DNA of 64,000 bases from DASWJS01 sp036397035 (lineage in GTDB: Bacteria > Actinomycetota > AC-67). Made by a program: the position numbers and the translations under genes. Shown one piece after another: positions 7,913 to 16,290 of the stretch. How positions within the stretch are numbered: position 1 is the stretch's first letter; every line of letters begins with the position of its first letter. The stretch is from assembly GCA_036397035.1 (NCBI GenBank), contig DASWJS010000023.1, positions 1 to 64,000 of the forward strand. Reading direction: 5' to 3'. Under the pieces are notes generated by a model that worked only from the letters and a program-made list of their open reading frames with translations, was not told the origin of the DNA and made no database searches.

Positions 7913-8908
7913 GTGGCGCGCGTGCTGTCTGGGATCAAGCCGTCGGGCGAGCTGACGCTCGGCAACTACATCGGCGCCCTGAAGCGCTTCGTGGCCGACC
8001 AGGACGCGGACGACTGCTTCTTCTGCGTGGTCGACCTGCACGCCATCACGGTGCCCCAGGACCCGGCCGAGCTGCGCCGGCGGAGCCTGGACATCGCGGC
8101 CCTGTACATGGCGGTCGGGCTCGACCCGGAGAAGTCCACGCTGTTCATCCAGTCCCACGTCCCCGAGCACTCCGAGCTGAGCTGGATCCTGAGCTGCATC
8201 ACGGGGTTCGGCGAGCTTCGCCGCATGACGCAGTTCAAGGACAAGAGCGCCAAGGGCGGCGAGGGTCAGGCGACCGCGGGCCTGTTCACCTACCCGGTCC
8301 TGATGGCCGCCGACATCCTGATCTACCGAGCCGACCGCGTGCCCGTTGGCGACGACCAGAAGCAGCACCTCGAGTTGACCCGCGATCTCGCGCAGCGGTT
8401 CAACGCGCGCTTCGGCGAGACCTTCGTCGTGCCCGAGCCGGCGATCCCCAAGCACGGCGCGCGCGTGATGGATCTGCAAGACCCGGCCGCGAAGATGTCC
8501 AAGTCGGAGGAGTCGCCGAACGGGACCATCGGGCTGCTCGATCCACCCGAGGCCGTCCGCAAGAAGATCAAGAGCGCGGTGACGGACTCCGGGCGCGAGA
8601 TCGTCGCCCACAAGGACAAGCCCGCGATTACGAACCTGCTCGAGGTCTACTCCGCGGTGGACGGCCGCTCGATCGGCGAACTCGAGAGCGACTACGACGG
8701 CAAGGGCTACGGCGACTTCAAGGCGGACCTCGCCGAGGCCGTCGTGGCGTTCCTCGATCCCATCCAGAAGCGCTACGCCGAGATCGCCGGCGACGCCGGC
8801 GCGCTGCAGCGCGTGCTGGAGTCGGGCGCGCGGAAAGCGCAGGCGGTCGCGTCGGGGACCCTTGCGGCGGTGAAGGACGCGGTCGGCTTCGTCCCGCGCT
8901 TGCGTTGA
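7913..8908 (+). CDS. trpS: Tryptophanyl-tRNA synthetase
   Basis: A 331-residue class I aminoacyl-tRNA synthetase charging tRNA-Trp. The N-terminal SGIKPSGELTLGNYIGA contains the HIGH-equivalent (GNYIG), VLMAADILIYRADRVPVGDDQKQHLE is the typical TrpRS active-site stretch, and KMSKS is exact. Length is normal for a bacterial TrpRS. The GTG start at 7913 has a strong GGGAGGAGG upstream. It follows mdh on the same strand after 76 bases that contain a possible hairpin, so it may be transcribed separately. Confidence 0.96.
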   Translation: MARVLSGIKPSGELTLGNYIGALKRFVADQDADDCFFCVVDLHAITVPQDPAELRRRSLDIAALYMAVGLDPEKSTLFIQSHVPEHSELSWILSCITGFGELRRMTQFKDKSAKGGEGQATAGLFTYPVLMAADILIYRADRVPVGDDQKQHLELTRDLAQRFNARFGETFVVPEPAIPKHGARVMDLQDPAAKMSKSEESPNGTIGLLDPPEAVRKKIKSAVTDSGREIVAHKDKPAITNLLEVYSAVDGRSIGELESDYDGKGYGDFKADLAEAVVAFLDPIQKRYAEIAGDAGALQRVLESGARKAQAVASGTLAAVKDAVGFVPRLR

Positions 8909-8954
8909 CGGGTCGCCGGTTGATTCCGGCCGGGATCGAGCACGAAGGGAGACG

Positions 8955-9491
8955 ATGGCCGAGCCGGCGCCTTACGGAGACGACGCCGATCTGCTCGCCG
9001 GCGCCGCCGCCGGCGAGCCGTCGGCCGTGCGAGCGCTGCTCGACCTGACCGGGTCCAAGGTCTACGGGTTCCTGTTTGCCCGCGTCGGAGGCAACGAGCC
9101 GGTCGCCGAGGACCTCGCGCAGGAGACCTACGTCGAGGCGATGCGCTCGGCCCACACGTTCCGCGGCGAGTCCTCGCTGTCGACCTGGCTCTGCTCGATC
9201 GCGCGCCGCCGCGTTGCCCGGCACTTCGAACGCGAGCGACGGGAGGAGGTGGCGCGCAGCGGCCTGTACGCGGTCGCGCCCCCTGCCGAGGCGACCGAGG
9301 AGCGCGACGCGGTCGTGCGAGCGCTCGGCCGGCTGCCGGCGGCGCAGCGACAGGCGCTCGTCCTGAAGTACCTCGACGACCTCACGGTCGAGCAGGTCGC
9401 CGCGCAGCTCGGCCGCACGCGCGTGCAGATCCAGTCGCTGCTGCAGCGCGGGCGCGACGGACTGCGCCGCGAACTTGGAGCCGAGGCATGA
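8955..9491 (+). CDS. ECF-family RNA polymerase sigma factor
   Basis: A 178-residue extracytoplasmic-function sigma factor. Region 2 is seen in VAEDLAQETYVEAMRSAHTF and STWLCSIARRRVARHFERER; region 4 in LGRLPAAQRQALVLKYLDDLTVEQVAAQLGRTRVQIQSLLQRGRDGLRRE. Its stop overlaps the next gene as ATGA, the normal arrangement for a sigma/anti-sigma pair. The ATG follows AAGGGAGACG, a good ribosome-binding site. The target promoters are unknown; the downstream secreted propeller gene is a candidate target. Confidence 0.9.
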   Translation: MAEPAPYGDDADLLAGAAAGEPSAVRALLDLTGSKVYGFLFARVGGNEPVAEDLAQETYVEAMRSAHTFRGESSLSTWLCSIARRRVARHFERERREEVARSGLYAVAPPAEATEERDAVVRALGRLPAAQRQALVLKYLDDLTVEQVAAQLGRTRVQIQSLLQRGRDGLRRELGAEA

Positions 9492-11059
9492 GCGACCCCG
9501 TCGCGGACCTCCTGCGGGGCATCGACGGCCCGCGCCCGATGCCGCCCGGACTGCGCGCGCGTCTCGGCGGCGTGCTCGCGCGGGGCGTGCTGGCCGGGGT
9601 CGACGAGCCGCGCACGCTGCCGGCCGGCGCGGCGGCCTCCATCGAGCAGGTCCTGACCGGCGTGGACGGGCTCCGCGAAATGCCGGCGCCGGCGCGCGTG
9701 CGGATCGAGGAGATCCTGCTGGCCGGCTCGTCGCGCGCCCGCGCCGCCGCCCGCCGTGCGGCCGCGTCCAAGGCGCTCGGCATCGCGGCCGCGCTCGTGC
9801 TCGTCGCTTCGCTCGGCGCGATCGCCTTCCAGGACGATCCGGAGCCCGAGCCGGACGCCGTCGCGACGGGACCCTCGCTCGCGCCGCTCCCGGCGGTCGG
9901 GCTGCCGGCGCTTCCCGAGCAGCCGGCGAGCTTCGGCAGCGCCCTGGGAGGCGTCGTCGCTGGCGAGAGCGTCGCGGACGTGCCCGGCTCCGCGCCGCCG
10001 CCGTTTACGACGCCGCTGCCGTACGCGTCCGACTACACGCTCGACTCCGTGGGCGGCTCGACCTCCGATGTCGGCTCCGGCGCCCCTCGGCGCTACGACG
10101 GACCGATCCGGCTCGGGATCGTCCGGGGCGATCCCCAGATCGAGCAGGGGTTCGAGCGCTACATGGCGCTGGTCAACAGCGGCGGTGGAATCCGCGGGGG
10201 CCGGGTCGAGATCGTCGAGGTCGGTCCGGAGGGGCCGGGGGACGCGCTGGCCACGGTGAACGCGTCCGCGACGGCGCTCGCCGGCGCGGGCGGGCCGCCG
10301 TCCTGGGTTCGTGGCCCGCTGCTAGAGACCACGATCGCGGGGGAGGCGGCGCTGCGCGGGCGGGTGTTCGGCTTGTCGAGCATCCCGGAGCACCAGGCCC
10401 GGGTCCTCGCGCACGTCGCCTACCCGGACGAGGTCGCGTCCCTGACGACCGCGGTCATCTACCACGCCGCGGCCGAGCCCTACGCGACCGTCGTGCCGGA
10501 CGCGCTGGAGGACGTGCTGTCGGCTCGGGGCGTGACGACCCAGCGCGTTGCGTACGACCCCGCGAGCCCCGCGCCGGCCTTCGCGCCGGCGGACACCTCT
10601 TTCCTCAGCATGGACTCGGCCGCGAGCGCTTCCTGGCTGCGCCGCTCGGCCGCGATCGGACAGGCGGGCCGGATCGCGATGCTGTCGCAAGGCCAAGACC
10701 CGGTGGTGCTCGCAGAGCTGGGCGAGCGCAGCGCGCTCGGCGTCTCGCCCTTCCAGATCGCGTCCACGGTCGAAACGCGATCCGAGGCATTCGGCGGCGT
10801 GCTGCGGTCGAGCGCCTTCGTCCACGGCTGGGTGACCGCGAAGGCGCTCGCGGTCGCGATCTATCAGGACCTGCCGCGCACCGCCTCGCAGACGCGAGCC
10901 GCGCTCGGCAGGCTCGACGGCTTCCTCAGCAACTTCTTCCCGCGCCTGGAGTACCGGCCGGGCACCCACGTCCGGCGGCCGGACGCGATCGCGTTCACCG
11001 CGCGCGCCGGCGGAATCCAATACCGGGGCGGCTTCCGGACCGATCCGCTCGAACCCTGA
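9488..11059 (+). CDS. Membrane anti-sigma-like protein with substrate-binding-protein-like ectodomain
   Basis: A 523-residue protein with an unusual layout. The cytoplasmic part (residues 1-95) holds three copies of a roughly 24-residue repeat, around GIDGPRPMPP (11-20), GVDEPRTLPA (37-46) and GVDGLREMPA (58-67). One transmembrane helix (about 96-114) follows, then a Pro-rich linker. From about 155 to the end the protein resembles a type I periplasmic binding protein of the branched-chain amino acid/amide class (IRLGIVRGD... ALVNSGGGIRGGRVEIVEVG). Position and coupling to the ECF sigma gene suggest an anti-sigma factor whose outside domain senses a small ligand. No zinc HxxxCxxC anti-sigma motif is present. 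Confidence 0.65.
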   Translation: MSDPVADLLRGIDGPRPMPPGLRARLGGVLARGVLAGVDEPRTLPAGAAASIEQVLTGVDGLREMPAPARVRIEEILLAGSSRARAAARRAAASKALGIAAALVLVASLGAIAFQDDPEPEPDAVATGPSLAPLPAVGLPALPEQPASFGSALGGVVAGESVADVPGSAPPPFTTPLPYASDYTLDSVGGSTSDVGSGAPRRYDGPIRLGIVRGDPQIEQGFERYMALVNSGGGIRGGRVEIVEVGPEGPGDALATVNASATALAGAGGPPSWVRGPLLETTIAGEAALRGRVFGLSSIPEHQARVLAHVAYPDEVASLTTAVIYHAAAEPYATVVPDALEDVLSARGVTTQRVAYDPASPAPAFAPADTSFLSMDSAASASWLRRSAAIGQAGRIAMLSQGQDPVVLAELGERSALGVSPFQIASTVETRSEAFGGVLRSSAFVHGWVTAKALAVAIYQDLPRTASQTRAALGRLDGFLSNFFPRLEYRPGTHVRRPDAIAFTARAGGIQYRGGFRTDPLEP

Positions 11060-11127
11060 CGCCGTCAACCTGCGTCCTTTCGTGCGAAGCGGTTGATTTC
11101 ACCGCCCGCGGCGCACGAAGGAGCATG

Positions 11128-14106
11128 ATGAAGCCACCAGCTCGCCTCGTCCGTCGCCTCGCCGTCCTGGTCGCGGTCGGAGGCCTCGCGGCCTCCGTCG
11201 CCGCGGGGTCTCGTTCCCCGTCCCCGTTCGATACCGACGGCCAGGCGGGAGCCTCGATCGACGATCCCTTCCTCGGGCCGGTCACACTGGACGCCGTCGA
11301 GCCGGTCGGCTCGGTGAGCCTGCGGCGGTTCGCCTCGTGCGAGGACTTCCTCGGCCACGTCCGAGCGACCGCCGCGAAGCGCATGACCCCCTACGGCCTG
11401 CCGGGCGACTCGCGGGGTGTGATCCTGGTGAACGACGTCGGGTTCGCAGCCGAGGCCACCCTGCCCGGCGCGGCCCCGGCGCCGCTGGCGTTCGATTCCG
11501 TCGCCGCCGAGGGGCGGGCGGTTTCGGGGACCAACGTGCAGGAGGCGGGCGTCGACGAAGCCGACCTGCTGAAGGCCGACGAGACGCGCCTGTTCGTCCT
11601 GGAGTCCGGGATCCTGCGCGCGGTCGACATCTCCGACCCTCGCCGCCCGAGGCTCGCCGGGTCGCTTCGGCTGCGCGGCGTGACGGAGCTGCTGCTCGAC
11701 GGGGACGTGCTGGTTGCCATCGGCAGGCCGGGCGACCTGCCGGCCGCGCTGCGCGAGTCGTTCGACGGCCAAGCCTTCGCCGTGCACCTCATCGACGTCT
11801 CCGACCTCGACGCGATGACGATCACGAAGACGTTCCGGTTCGAAGGATCCGTGGCCGGCGTGCGCTTTGCCGGCGGGCTCGTGCGAGTGGTCGCGCGGTC
11901 GCGTCCGGGGCACATCGCCACGACCCGTCCGTTCCGCGGCCTGTCGCCGAAGGAGGCGCTCGCGCAGAACCGAGAAGCGGCGCGGGAGACGGTGCAGAAG
12001 GACTGGTTGCCCGCCTACGCGATCCAGGACGGCTCGGGCGCGGTCCAGCAGAGCGGCATCGCGCCGTGCAGCCGCGCATACCGCCCGGCCGTCTACGGCG
12101 GGCTCGACACGGCGTCGCTCTACACGATCGATCCCCGCGCGGGCGCGCTGCTCGACACGGCGAGCATCCTGGCCGACGCGGGCGAGGTCTACGCGACCGG
12201 GGAGGCGCTTTACGTCGCGACCTCGCGCTGGGTCTCCAATGCGCGGCGCGCGCGGTTCTCCGGCGGGTTCACAACCGAGATCCATCGGTTCGACCTGGAC
12301 GGTCCGGCGGCCGTCTACGCCGCGTCGGGCCGCGTCCCCGGCGAGATCCTCAGCCGCTGGGCGCTGTCGGAGCACGAGGGGATCCTGCGCGTCGCCACCA
12401 CGATCGACCCGTGGGGCCGCAGCCACAGCGCGGTCGTCGCTCTTCGGCGCGACGGCGAGAAGCTCGTCGAAGCCGGGCGTGTCGACGGGCTCGGCGCCGG
12501 GGAGCGCATCTTCGGCGTCCGCTTCGTCGGGACCATGGGCTACGTCGTCACCTTCCGGCAGGTCGACCCGCTCTACGTCATCGACCTGTCCGACCCCGCG
12601 AACCCCGTCGAGCGCGGGGAGCTGAAGATCCCCGGCTACTCCTCGTACCTGCACCCCGTCGGCGAGGGCAGGGTCCTGGGAATCGGGCAGGACGCGTCGC
12701 GCGGCGGCGCCACGCGCGGCACGCAGGTCTCCCTGTTCGACGTGAGCGATCCGGCTCGGCCCCGCAGGATCGACCAGATTCGCTTCGCGCGGGCATCCTC
12801 GCTCGCCGAGCGCGAGCCGCACGCGTTCCTGCACTGGACGCCCGACGAGCTTGCGGTGATCCCGCTCGTCCAGCGAGGGCGGTCCTGGGACTCGCTGCTG
12901 TTCCACGGCGCCGTCCTGATCGACGTCGAGCGGGACTCGCTCGCCGAGCGCGCGCGCGTGGCGCACCCGGCGTACCGGCCTCGCTGGTCCTGGTACGAGG
13001 CGCAGGGCGTGCTGCGCTCGGTCATGGCGAGCGGCGCGCTGCTGACCGTGTCGCCCGCAGGGTTGATGTCCTCCGAACCCGCCGGCGGAGCCGAGCACGC
13101 GTGGCGCCCGTGGCCGCGCGAGGTGTCGGCGATCCGAACCTGGGTGGGCGGCTCGGCCGGCTTCTCCAACGGGTGGGGAGGAAGCGCGCGCTTCAACGAA
13201 CCCGGCGCCGTCGCGCAGATGGGCGAGCACCTCTTCGTCGCCGACACGGGCAACGCGGCCATCCGGCGCATCGACCCGTGGGGCGGCGTGGAGACCGTCC
13301 GCTTCCGGACCGGGACGACGGAGGACACCTACGTCGAGCTGCCCGAGCCGCCGGTCGCGATCGTCGCCGCGGGCGGATCGCTCTACGTCGCGTCGGCGTG
13401 CACCGTGTGGCGCTTGGAAGACCCGCGATCCAACCTCGGCCGGCTGCGCTTCGTAGCGGGCGCGTCGGGATCCTGCGACGCCACCGCGATCGGCCTGCCG
13501 GGTGCGCACGAGTTCGGCACGATCAGCGCGCTCGCGATGGCCGGCGACGACCTAGTGGTCGCCGACGAGGGAGCGCACGTCCTGTGGCGCATCGCGGATC
13601 CGAGCGGCTCGCCCGCCGTCTCCCTCCTGGCGGGCGCTCGGGGAGAGGCCGGCGCCGCCGACGGCGCCGCCTCGGCCGCTCGGTTCCGGCGGCCGTCCGG
13701 CATGCTTCGCATGCCCGACGGCCGCCTCCTCATCTCCGACACCGGGAACCACACGATCCGGGTCCTGCAGGACGGTCGCGTGTCCACGTTCGCCGGCGTC
13801 GCAGGGGGCCCCGGCGAGAGCGCGAACCGGTTGCGCTCGCCGCGCTCGATCGCTTTCGACCCGGTGCGGCGCGCCTTCGTCGTCGTCGAGTCGGACGAGG
13901 ATCGCAACGCGATCCGCCTGATCGAGGAGCCGGGCCGCATCGTGACCGTGGCCGGTGGACCGCACGGGGTCCGCGACGGCGCGGTCGCCGGGGCGCGGCT
14001 CGATCATCCCTCGGCCGTGCTCTACCGGCCGGACGGGCTGACCCTCGTGGTCGATTCCCGCAACAACCGCATCCGCTACCTCCGCTGGAGCGTGGCGAAG
14101 GAGTGA
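11128..14106 (+). CDS. Secreted double beta-propeller protein (Beta_propel plus NHL repeats)
   Basis: A 992-residue exported protein with an N-terminal signal peptide (KPPARLVRRLAVLVAVGG). The first 600 or so residues match the Beta_propel family, with the hallmark TNVQEAGVDEADLLKADETR. The last 300 or so contain NHL-type repeats: LFVADTGNAAIRRI, LLISDTGNHTIRVL, LVVDSRNNRIRYL. So two propellers are fused. I prefer the ATG at 11128 over 11125 because AAGGAG at 11118-11123 is better spaced. It follows the anti-sigma-like gene by 68 bases and may be part of the same transcription unit or its regulon. Enzymatic function unknown. Confidence 0.82.
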   Translation: MKPPARLVRRLAVLVAVGGLAASVAAGSRSPSPFDTDGQAGASIDDPFLGPVTLDAVEPVGSVSLRRFASCEDFLGHVRATAAKRMTPYGLPGDSRGVILVNDVGFAAEATLPGAAPAPLAFDSVAAEGRAVSGTNVQEAGVDEADLLKADETRLFVLESGILRAVDISDPRRPRLAGSLRLRGVTELLLDGDVLVAIGRPGDLPAALRESFDGQAFAVHLIDVSDLDAMTITKTFRFEGSVAGVRFAGGLVRVVARSRPGHIATTRPFRGLSPKEALAQNREAARETVQKDWLPAYAIQDGSGAVQQSGIAPCSRAYRPAVYGGLDTASLYTIDPRAGALLDTASILADAGEVYATGEALYVATSRWVSNARRARFSGGFTTEIHRFDLDGPAAVYAASGRVPGEILSRWALSEHEGILRVATTIDPWGRSHSAVVALRRDGEKLVEAGRVDGLGAGERIFGVRFVGTMGYVVTFRQVDPLYVIDLSDPANPVERGELKIPGYSSYLHPVGEGRVLGIGQDASRGGATRGTQVSLFDVSDPARPRRIDQIRFARASSLAEREPHAFLHWTPDELAVIPLVQRGRSWDSLLFHGAVLIDVERDSLAERARVAHPAYRPRWSWYEAQGVLRSVMASGALLTVSPAGLMSSEPAGGAEHAWRPWPREVSAIRTWVGGSAGFSNGWGGSARFNEPGAVAQMGEHLFVADTGNAAIRRIDPWGGVETVRFRTGTTEDTYVELPEPPVAIVAAGGSLYVASACTVWRLEDPRSNLGRLRFVAGASGSCDATAIGLPGAHEFGTISALAMAGDDLVVADEGAHVLWRIADPSGSPAVSLLAGARGEAGAADGAASAARFRRPSGMLRMPDGRLLISDTGNHTIRVLQDGRVSTFAGVAGGPGESANRLRSPRSIAFDPVRRAFVVVESDEDRNAIRLIEEPGRIVTVAGGPHGVRDGAVAGARLDHPSAVLYRPDGLTLVVDSRNNRIRYLRWSVAKE

Positions 14107-14116
14107 GGCGGCCGGG

Positions 14117-14833
14117 TTAGACGCGCTCGAAGAGCGCGGCCTGCTTGACCTCTTGGATCGCCTTGGTGACGTGGATGCCGCGCGGGCACGCGTCGGTGCA
14201 GTTGAAGGTCGTGCGGCAACTGAACGCGCCGTCCTTCTCGCCCAGGATCTCCAGGCGCGCGCGGGCGCCGGTGTCGCGCGAGTCGTAGATGAAGCGGTGC
14301 GCGTTGACGATCGCAGCAGGGCCCGTGTACTCGTCGTTCGACCAGTAGACGGGGCAGGAGGTCGTGCAGGCCGCGCACAAGATGCACTTGGTCGTGTCGT
14401 CGAAGCGCTCGCGCTGCTCGGGCGACTGGAGCCGCTCGCGCGCGGGCTCGGGATCGTCGTTGACCAGGAACGGCAGCACGCGCCGGTAGGAGGCGAAGAA
14501 CGGCTCCATGTCCACGACGAGGTCCTTCTCGACTTTCAGCCCGCGGATGGGCGCCACGGTGATCGGGTGCTTGAGGTCCTTGATGAGCACCTTGCACGCC
14601 AGGCGGTTGACCCCGTTGATCAGCATCGCATCCGACCCGCAGATGCCGTGGGCGCACGAGCGACGGAACGTCAACGTCCCGTCCTGGTTCCACTTGATCT
14701 TGTGCAGCGCGTCGAGCACGCGGTCGAGCCGCTCGTAGCCGACGTAGTAGGACTTCCAGTGCGGCTCGCCGTCGGCCTCCGGGTTGAACCGGAGGACCTT
14801 CACGCAGACCTCGTCCGTTTCGCCTTTCGCCAT
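14117..14833 (-). CDS. sdhB: Succinate dehydrogenase iron-sulfur subunit
   Basis: A 238-residue subunit that carries electrons from FAD to quinone. All three cluster motifs are visible: the 2Fe-2S region around CAHGICGSDAM, CILCAACTTSCPVYW for 4Fe-4S, and CRTTFNCTDACPRGI contributing to the 3Fe-4S site. It is the last gene of the sdh strand but is separated from sdhA by vapB, vapC and a CADD-family gene, starting 2 bases after the latter. The ATG at 14833 is chosen because the upstream frame lies within the CADD gene. Confidence 0.94.
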   Translation of the reverse strand: MAKGETDEVCVKVLRFNPEADGEPHWKSYYVGYERLDRVLDALHKIKWNQDGTLTFRRSCAHGICGSDAMLINGVNRLACKVLIKDLKHPITVAPIRGLKVEKDLVVDMEPFFASYRRVLPFLVNDDPEPARERLQSPEQRERFDDTTKCILCAACTTSCPVYWSNDEYTGPAAIVNAHRFIYDSRDTGARARLEILGEKDGAFSCRTTFNCTDACPRGIHVTKAIQEVKQAALFERV

Positions 14834-14835
14834 CG

Positions 14836-15507
14836 CTAGGCGGCGACCTCCGGGCAGTGCGCCCGCACGACCCCATCGAGCAACAGGTTGATCGCGTCCA
14901 TCGCGTCGGCGGCCGCCTGGACCGCGGCATCCCGCTCGGCGGCGGGAGCGCCGGCTAGCAGGTCTCGTGCGACCTGCGCGTGCCACTCGTCCACCTCGAC
15001 GTGGGTCGAGAAGAAGGCGAGCGTGCGCTCGTCGTCGACGCCGTAGTGAGCCTTTAGACCGTCGATCTTGCTCTGGGAGACTGCCGGCACCATCTGCTCG
15101 TAGGCGTAGAGGGCGGCGAGCCCGGCGACGGGACCGCGCCCGGTCGTGACGTTCCGGTAGACGCGGTCGCAGGCGGCCGTCTCCGGCAGGGGAGCCGCCC
15201 CGCGAACCTCGTCGCGATCGCAGCCGATCCCTTCGGCGAAGCGCAGCCACAGTTCGGGATGGTTGTCTTCACCGGCTTCCTCGTCGTTCAAGTTTTCCAG
15301 CAGGTACCGGCGCGCGCGCAGGTCGTCGGTCTGGGTGTGGATCGCCGAGAGATAGCGCGGGAAGCTCGCGACGTGGTTGTAGTACTGCCCGGCGTAGGCG
15401 CGCAGCGCCTCCATCGGCAGCCGCCCCTCGGTCCAGGCCACGTAGAACGGATGCTTCAGCAAGTGGCGCTCGGCCACGACGTCGTCGATGCGCTTGGTCC
15501 AGGTCAT
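14836..15507 (-). CDS. CADD-family diiron/Mn-Fe oxygenase, putative self-sacrificing pABA synthase
   Basis: A 223-residue helical protein of the TenA/PqqC-like CADD family, known from Chlamydia and Nitrosomonas as making p-aminobenzoate for folate from its own tyrosine. With a constant offset of 5, every key residue of the chlamydial protein is present: metal ligands E76, H83, E137, H169, D173, H176 (for E81, H88, E142, H174, D178, H181), Tyr22 and Tyr38 (Y27, Y43), and Lys147 (K152). The reference numbering is from memory of the literature. It lies between vapC and sdhB, in an operon where folate synthesis would not be expected. Confidence 0.82.
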   Translation of the reverse strand: MTWTKRIDDVVAERHLLKHPFYVAWTEGRLPMEALRAYAGQYYNHVASFPRYLSAIHTQTDDLRARRYLLENLNDEEAGEDNHPELWLRFAEGIGCDRDEVRGAAPLPETAACDRVYRNVTTGRGPVAGLAALYAYEQMVPAVSQSKIDGLKAHYGVDDERTLAFFSTHVEVDEWHAQVARDLLAGAPAAERDAAVQAAADAMDAINLLLDGVVRAHCPEVAA

Positions 15508-15583
15508 GCTCGTCCCCCTCCCGGTTCTGCGGCCGCATCCTACCGGGTCGAAGGAGGTCGCTCATCCGCAGCGACGGCCGGCC

Positions 15584-16015
15584 TCACTCGGCGAACGGAT
15601 GGAGGAGCCGAAGGCCGGGGAACCGAGCGAAGTCGCGATCCGTGGTGACGAGCTCGCTGCCCGTCTCGATGGCGAGCGCGGCGATGAAGGCGTCGGGAAT
15701 GAGATTCCCCTTGGCCCGCGACCGCGTGCACAGGTCGCTGAATATCTCCCAGTGGCGGGGCCCGGGGGAGAGCGATACGGCGTTCGGGGCGCTGCGGACC
15801 GCGTCGGCGAAGCCCATCGCATGCGCGACGGGCGACGGTGGGTCGAAGACCCGAGGGTGGGTGACGACACGGAGAAACCCGCTCAGGATCAGGTCGACGA
15901 CGCCGAAGGCTCCGGGCGCGCTCATCGCTTCGCGGAGCCACGAGTTGAACAACCGATGATCGGGTACGTCCTCGCGATAGGCGTAGACGAGCACGTTGAC
16001 ATCAGGAACCTGCAT
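15584..16015 (-). CDS. vapC: VapC-type PIN-domain toxin
   Basis: A 143-residue PIN-domain RNase. The acidic metal site is visible as PDVNVLVYA near the N-terminus, NLIPDAFIAALAIE, and TTDRDFARFPGLR near the C-terminus. It starts 14 bases inside the end of the vapB gene, the usual antitoxin-first, overlapping order. The pair interrupts the run between sdhA and sdhB, followed by 76 bases and the CADD gene. VapC toxins cleave tRNA or rRNA; the target here is unknown. Confidence 0.9.
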   Translation of the reverse strand: MQVPDVNVLVYAYREDVPDHRLFNSWLREAMSAPGAFGVVDLILSGFLRVVTHPRVFDPPSPVAHAMGFADAVRSAPNAVSLSPGPRHWEIFSDLCTRSRAKGNLIPDAFIAALAIETGSELVTTDRDFARFPGLRLLHPFAE

Positions 16016-16247
16016 CCCGCTCCATCAAGTCGAGCAGCGATGCGGTGCTGTCGAGGTCGACGCCCGGCTGCAGGCCGTTTCCTCCAAACGTGGGAAGGGA
16101 CGCCCGCCGCCCGCCACCCGGCTGTCCTCGCGACACCGTCTCCCGCAGTGCATCCTCGACGACCTGCGTCAGCGTTCGGCGGGTACGGGCGGCCAGTTCC
16201 TTGACCTGGGCAAACAGGGAGTCGTCGATCCGGAGTGTCGTTCGCAT
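16002..16247 (-). CDS. vapB: VapB-family antitoxin
   Basis: An 81-residue antitoxin. The N-terminal MRTTLRIDDSLFAQVKELA... TLTQVVEDALRE is a ribbon-helix-helix DNA-binding domain typical of VapB, and the C-terminal tail would wrap VapC. I prefer the ATG at 16247; an alternative start four codons upstream (16259) is possible. An inverted repeat ATGC-N6-GCAT sits directly at the start and may be the operator. Confidence 0.85.
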   Translation of the reverse strand: MRTTLRIDDSLFAQVKELAARTRRTLTQVVEDALRETVSRGQPGGGRRASLPTFGGNGLQPGVDLDSTASLLDLMERDAGS

Positions 16248-16259
16248 GCATAAAAGCAT
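16246..16259. promoter_or_regulatory. Candidate VapBC operator (inverted repeat)
   Basis: ATGC-ATAAAA-GCAT forms a 4-bp inverted repeat around an A-rich core, overlapping the vapB start in an otherwise GC-rich region. It could be the ribbon-helix-helix operator; the half-sites are short, so this is tentative. Confidence 0.3.
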
Positions 16260-16290
16260 ACCATGACGACAGAAAGCTGCTCCGGCGCGA

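Noticed and set aside
9475..14120. Very long alternative open frames of 900-1500 codons covering the sigma/anti-sigma/propeller region
   Set aside because: They arise because stop codons are rare in high-GC DNA. Composition is Arg/Ala/Gly/Pro-rich with no family motifs, while the chosen frames carry clear domains, signal peptides and stop-start overlaps.
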